Of a stretch of DNA of 64,000 nt, positions 61,801-64,000 are shown piece after piece. How positions within the stretch are numbered: position 1 is the first letter of the stretch; each line of letters starts with the position of its first letter. A model generated the notes under the pieces. The model was not told the DNA's origin, made no database searches, and saw only the letters and a list, made by a program, of their open reading frames with translations. This stretch comes from Planctomycetota bacterium (GTDB lineage: Bacteria; Planctomycetota; Phycisphaerae; UBA1845; UTPLA1), in contig JACRIM010000048.1 of the NCBI GenBank assembly GCA_016235815.1, positions 62,001 through 126,000 on the forward strand, given 5' to 3'. A program made the translations under genes and the position numbers.

Positions 61801-61830
61801 CGGGCCGACGCCGGATGAAATTGATGACAT
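58804..61830 (-). CDS. fliD: Flagellar hook-associated protein 2 (filament cap) FliD, expanded
   Basis: FliD forms the cap at the filament tip and guides flagellin assembly. The N-terminal D0/D1 region ('SGVGPVSGLPINQLVESLI') and the C-terminal region ('LTENPDAVQALFTTATNGFG', then a coiled coil near 965-995) are standard. Between them are several copies of a module with 'LRGGAGVQAGTIQITDRAG' and 'VDVSTAQSLSDVIAAINNAG', the flagellin hook IN motif. At 1008 residues it is about twice the usual length; the extra size is in these repeats. The ATG is 1 of several but begins the family N-terminus. Confidence 0.92.
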   Translation of the reverse strand: MSSISSGVGPVSGLPINQLVESLIAVQQRPITLLRNRVTDLGNQRTSLLKISANLLAILNSSARFKNVDTFQSAKAVSSDEQSILATASAGAPTGQFQITVKNLAAAHQVISTGFSTADTTPVGAGTLSIETAQARLNRATRLSALRGGAGVQHGKIKITDKAGGAATIDLATAVTLNDVVALVNNQSSASVRAKIEGDHLVLTDQTGLAAGSLAVVEVGASHSAADLGILATSATGVITGANLVSITGTTRLDELNDGNGIRRLVGAADFSVSLADGTALDIAISERIQLDTPLSVLNGGGGVPAGKIHVKSRNGSERDIDLSSAVTLGDVKSAIESAGANLTVTLGANGINIKDNSTGEKTFEISEVNAVGTAKALGILGTSTSSEITGKKIYYVDTVGDLARVINGKAGNGGKLVAAVSADGLGLSLTDTSSGAGTFQVTALNNSKAAEDLGLLTPASGNLITSRRLVSGLNTVFLRSLRGGAGVQAGTIQITDRAGATASVDVSTAQSLSDVIAAINNAGVGVNARVSDNGLGLTITDTTGGVGNLSISDVSGTAAADLQIAINSAANSVDSGNLQRQYVSTNTRLKDLRSGVGVPPGKFRITAANGATAVVDLTQGNEERLQDVIDEINSRGIGITASINSTGDGLLLTDTTGGGGKIKVSEEGGSTAKALGILGESQVGGTTINGSFEYKITITGGDTLNDVVAKIKTAGAPVNSTIFRDASSGRPFRLSLSSSISGLDGELSIDSGATGLAFTNLVQARDATVLLGPADADAPLVINSASNTLTDAVPNVRLDLVGLSSKPVTVSVAADTESVSKDINLFVSALNAAFTTIDDVTRFDETTNTRSILSGDSTVRAIRAKLVEILNRVAPGLTPPFNRLSSIGVELSNGNSARFDEAKFKKALTENPDAVQALFTTATNGFGHVIEKEMKRLTDAGTGVVSVQEDNIKNSQELLTNRISQMQTLLERRRERLFAQFNATESILARLQGQQSALAGISSIRIG

Positions 61831-62220
61831 CGTGATTGCCTTTCGGGCGGGCGATGCACGGCGATGGGAATGCGATCAGCGGAGGCGGCGTCGGACGTCC
61901 GTCACGGCAGAGGGTCCGGGTTGCCGAGCGCGGTGCGGCTCGGCCGCGGCGAGGGCCGTAAGGCTCACGGCCTTGAATCGCTTCTTGCCGTTCACAAAGC
62001 AGGTCAGGATCAGCCCGTGCTTCACACATACCTCACGCTGCGATACTCGCGAATACATTCGTCCTTCTCCACGCGGCGAACGGCGATCTCGATCCCCCGG
62101 GGCCGGGTTAACGGCCCACGAGTTCTATCGGTCGAACCAGCGGGGCAAAAAAATCGGCGCGGCGCCCAGTGGACGCCGCGCCGTTTTTGCCGATTCGTTT
62201 GGGGCCGGTCAACCCGCGAC
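61831..62220. other. Intergenic region between fliC and fliD
   Basis: About 390 bases containing the fliC terminator and otherwise no recognised gene. A 60-codon minus-strand frame (61876-62058, 'MYSRVSQREVCVKHG') is open but matches no flagellar or regulatory family I know; CsrA and FlaG, which often lie here, are not seen. Confidence 0.45.
62149..62186. terminator. Bidirectional terminator downstream of fliC
   Basis: GGCGCGGCG (62156-62164) pairs with CGCCGCGCC (62174-62182) as a perfect 9-bp stem. The minus-strand transcript continues into a run of seven T, matching termination of fliC; the plus strand also has GTTTTT after the stem. Confidence 0.85.
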
Positions 62221-63699
62221 CTATCGCAGGAGGGCCAGCACGTTTTGCGGAATCTGATTCGCCAGACCCAGGATCTGCGTGGTGGACTGCACCAGGATCT
62301 GCGACCGCGTAAGGTTCGCAACTTCCGAAGCATAGTCCGTGTCGCGGATCGACGATTCCGACGCCTTCACATTTTCCAGCGCGACACGCTGGCTGTTGAG
62401 ATTCGTTTCAATCTGGTTCGCCTGGAATCCGCCAAGACGACCACTGAGGATCGCGACCTGCGTGATCGCGGCAGAGACGATGTCGGCGGCGGTCGGCTGT
62501 CGGGCCGCATCGGTGATGGCATTGGTGCCGCCTGTGCCGATCGTGTTCAGATAGCCGGAGGTCGTGCTGCCCAGATTCGATGATGTAATGGAGGGAATGC
62601 CGATGCTCACGAGTCCGTCGCTGTTCACCTGGGGGCCGATCTGGAAGTTGGCTCCGCCGCCGGTCACGCCGAAGGTGGTGCTGCCGAGCGTCGTGCCGAA
62701 TGCCGTGGAGAGATCCGCGACGACGTCGAGGCCGCTCGATCGGATGCGAGCCGTAAGGCCGGTGACGCTGGCCGCCTGCCCATTGAAGAGCACGCCGGCA
62801 TCGCGTCCGCCATCCTCATGGTCGCCCTTGTCGCCGATGGCGACGGTGAACTGACCGCTGATGGCCCGGACAGAGACGAACTCTTCGCTACCGTAGCCGA
62901 CACTGTTGAATTTGATTCCAATGGCGCTGTTGGTGCCGGTCTTGTTGACCGTGGCCGACACGCCGGTCAGCGACTTGAAGCCGGTGATGGCGGTGGCAAT
63001 CGAGCTGACCGTGGTGCCGGCCGTAAAGCTGAAAACTTCGGTGCCGAGTCGGCCGCGGACTTCAACCGTGACGGCATTGCCGCTCTTGAGGGTCGAGGTC
63101 GTGCCGGCCGCGGAGAGTCCGCTGGTACCGCCCTGTGTGATATTGAGAACGGCGGTCTGCGCGGACTGCGTCACCTGCACCGTGACGGGTAACCCGCCGC
63201 CCGACGGGATGCGGGCGCCGAAGACCTGCAACCGCTGCAAATTGGCCGTGTTCTGGCCGCTGATGGTGTATGCAAGCTCGCCATTCAGCAGCTTCTTGCC
63301 GTTGAACTGGGTCGAGTTTGCAATTCGGTTGATGCTTTCCAGAAGCGAGTCAACCTGAAGCTGATTCGCCTGAACCTCATCGTTGGACAGTGCACCCGAG
63401 TTCGACGACGCATTGACCAGGCGCTTGACTTCAAGCAGGAGCTTGGAGACTTCGCCCAGCGCCGCATCCGCCGTCGAGATGACGTTGATGGCTCGCGTCG
63501 AGTTGTCGATGGCCGTTGAGATGCCGCGGGTTTCAGACCGGAGCGATTCAGAGGCAATCAGGCCGGCCGGATCATCAGCGCCGCGGTTGATGCGAAGACC
63601 CGAGCTAAGGCGCTCAAGTCGCTTGGCCAGATCGTTCTGGTTGTTGTTCAGCTTGCTGATGGCTTGAAGTGCCGAGACGTTGGTATTGATCCGACTCAT
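62221..63699 (-). CDS. fliC: Flagellin
   Basis: Flagellin is the filament subunit. The 492-residue protein begins 'MSRINTNVSALQAISKLNNN' and continues 'LERLSSGLRINRGADDPAGL', and ends 'RDTDYASEVANLTRSQIL' and 'QIPQNVLALLR', the conserved D0/D1 helices. A central surface-exposed region (about 160-400) contains a flagellin IN-like motif. ATG 63699 has AGGGAGGA upstream; the longer frame to 63753 is not needed. It is followed by a terminator, so fliD and fliS probably have their own promoter. Confidence 0.95.
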   Translation of the reverse strand: MSRINTNVSALQAISKLNNNQNDLAKRLERLSSGLRINRGADDPAGLIASESLRSETRGISTAIDNSTRAINVISTADAALGEVSKLLLEVKRLVNASSNSGALSNDEVQANQLQVDSLLESINRIANSTQFNGKKLLNGELAYTISGQNTANLQRLQVFGARIPSGGGLPVTVQVTQSAQTAVLNITQGGTSGLSAAGTTSTLKSGNAVTVEVRGRLGTEVFSFTAGTTVSSIATAITGFKSLTGVSATVNKTGTNSAIGIKFNSVGYGSEEFVSVRAISGQFTVAIGDKGDHEDGGRDAGVLFNGQAASVTGLTARIRSSGLDVVADLSTAFGTTLGSTTFGVTGGGANFQIGPQVNSDGLVSIGIPSITSSNLGSTTSGYLNTIGTGGTNAITDAARQPTAADIVSAAITQVAILSGRLGGFQANQIETNLNSQRVALENVKASESSIRDTDYASEVANLTRSQILVQSTTQILGLANQIPQNVLALLR

Positions 63700-64000
63700 G
63701 GATTCCTCCCTGAATACCGCTTTCGCGACGACGCGAGAGCGTGCGAGGCACACAACCGTGTATGCCTTTGGTTTTGACTCGTTCGTAATCCGGCGTTTGC
63801 CGCGTCATTCGGGCAACACACACCGAACACAATGCAAGCCCGTCCGTTCGACCTCACGGTCACAACGAACCGACGGTCCTATCGGGCCACGCCGAGTCCG
63901 ACTTTCATTAGTCCCCGGAATAATTTGATTTTCTCCCCGGAAAAAGATGCGCGGAAGGGATGGGGGATTCCGAGAACCGCGCGAAACGCGGGCCGCGACG
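63700..64000. other. Upstream region of fliC, window edge
   Basis: No gene is seen on either strand. It contains the candidate flagellar promoter at 63879-63906 and an implied 5' leader of about 170 bases before the flagellin start. Confidence 0.4.
63879..63906 (-). promoter_or_regulatory. Sigma28 (FliA)-like promoter of fliC
   Basis: On the minus strand GAAAGTCG (63906-63899), a 12-base spacer and CCCGATAG (63886-63879) resemble the sigma28 pattern (AAAGT and CCGATA cores). The match is partial, but the location upstream of flagellin is appropriate. Confidence 0.4.

Noticed and set aside
61876-62058. 60-codon minus-strand frame between fliC and fliD
   Set aside because: Position suggested CsrA or FlaG, but the sequence resembles neither and has no clear ribosome-binding site.

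Overview
The window reads as a chromosomal segment of a GC-rich, Gram-negative, flagellated bacterium, most likely a planctomycete (Planctomycetota). This is inferred from the sum of features: an ECF sigma factor next to a Ser/Thr kinase with a TPR tail; large secreted proteins with dockerin-like and 'DCNxNxIPDxCD' calcium-binding repeats; a PEP-CTERM-like tail; lipid A (LpxK) and OmpA-type envelope genes; many TPR proteins; and dispersed TGTGG-hairpin repeats that read as 'GTGFQPV'-like peptides. No rRNA or other taxonomic marker is present, so the assignment is an inference.

Layout. 1-4.0 kb: end of an unknown gene, then an ECF sigma/Ser-Thr kinase signalling pair. 4.0-10.5 kb: tRNA-Ser, an orphan 2-oxoacid dehydrogenase E1 alpha, a secreted calcium-repeat protein, tRNA-Arg, a PEP-CTERM-like exported protein and a SpoIID/LytB protein. 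10.6-12.4 kb: an AbiEi/AbiEii toxin-antitoxin pair with a perfect inverted repeat over its promoter. 12.6-17.1 kb: housekeeping genes (lpxK, rnc, truD, an OmpA-like lipoprotein). 17.4-19.9 kb: a PH-like membrane protein, then a visibly AT-richer patch with an AIPR-family protein and a Uma2-like nuclease. 19.9-26.5 kb: ndk, a TPR protein, selB-selA (selenocysteine insertion) and an archaeal-type phosphoglycerate mutase. 26.5-31.4 kb: a large Rhs/YD-repeat protein whose 5' end carries a C10 tract, followed by a small membrane protein that could be its immunity partner. 31.6-40.0 kb: MEMO1-like protein, Fpg/MutM, a LolA-like/thioredoxin fusion, recG coupled to a LysM lipoprotein, and a membrane-bound spermidine-synthase-like protein. 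40.3-52.7 kb: a chimeric secreted calcium-repeat protein, a polytopic membrane protein, ychF, surface polysaccharide genes (ABC-2 permease, GT4), pyk and a seven-bladed FG-GAP secreted protein. 52.7-53.4 kb: an intergenic mosaic of five short tandem-repeat families. 53.5-58.1 kb: a XerC/D recombinase, a translationally coupled TolB-like/lipoprotein/small-protein operon, and a TPR protein. 58.2-63.7 kb: fliS, fliD and fliC of the flagellar filament.

The most interesting signals are not single genes. They are (i) the Rhs gene, whose best ribosome-binding site and GTG start are one base out of frame because of the C10 tract, suggesting slipped-strand phase variation; (ii) heptamer and octamer tandem arrays that recur at several loci, one of them inside a reading frame with a frame-neutral length; (iii) dispersed hairpins with a fixed TGTGG flank and a 3-nt loop but different stems, one of which sits in frame inside selB; and (iv) the AbiE operator and apparently leaderless promoter.

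Limits: everything here comes from reading the sequence. No database search, structure prediction or GC calculation was run, and family names rest on motifs recognised by eye.
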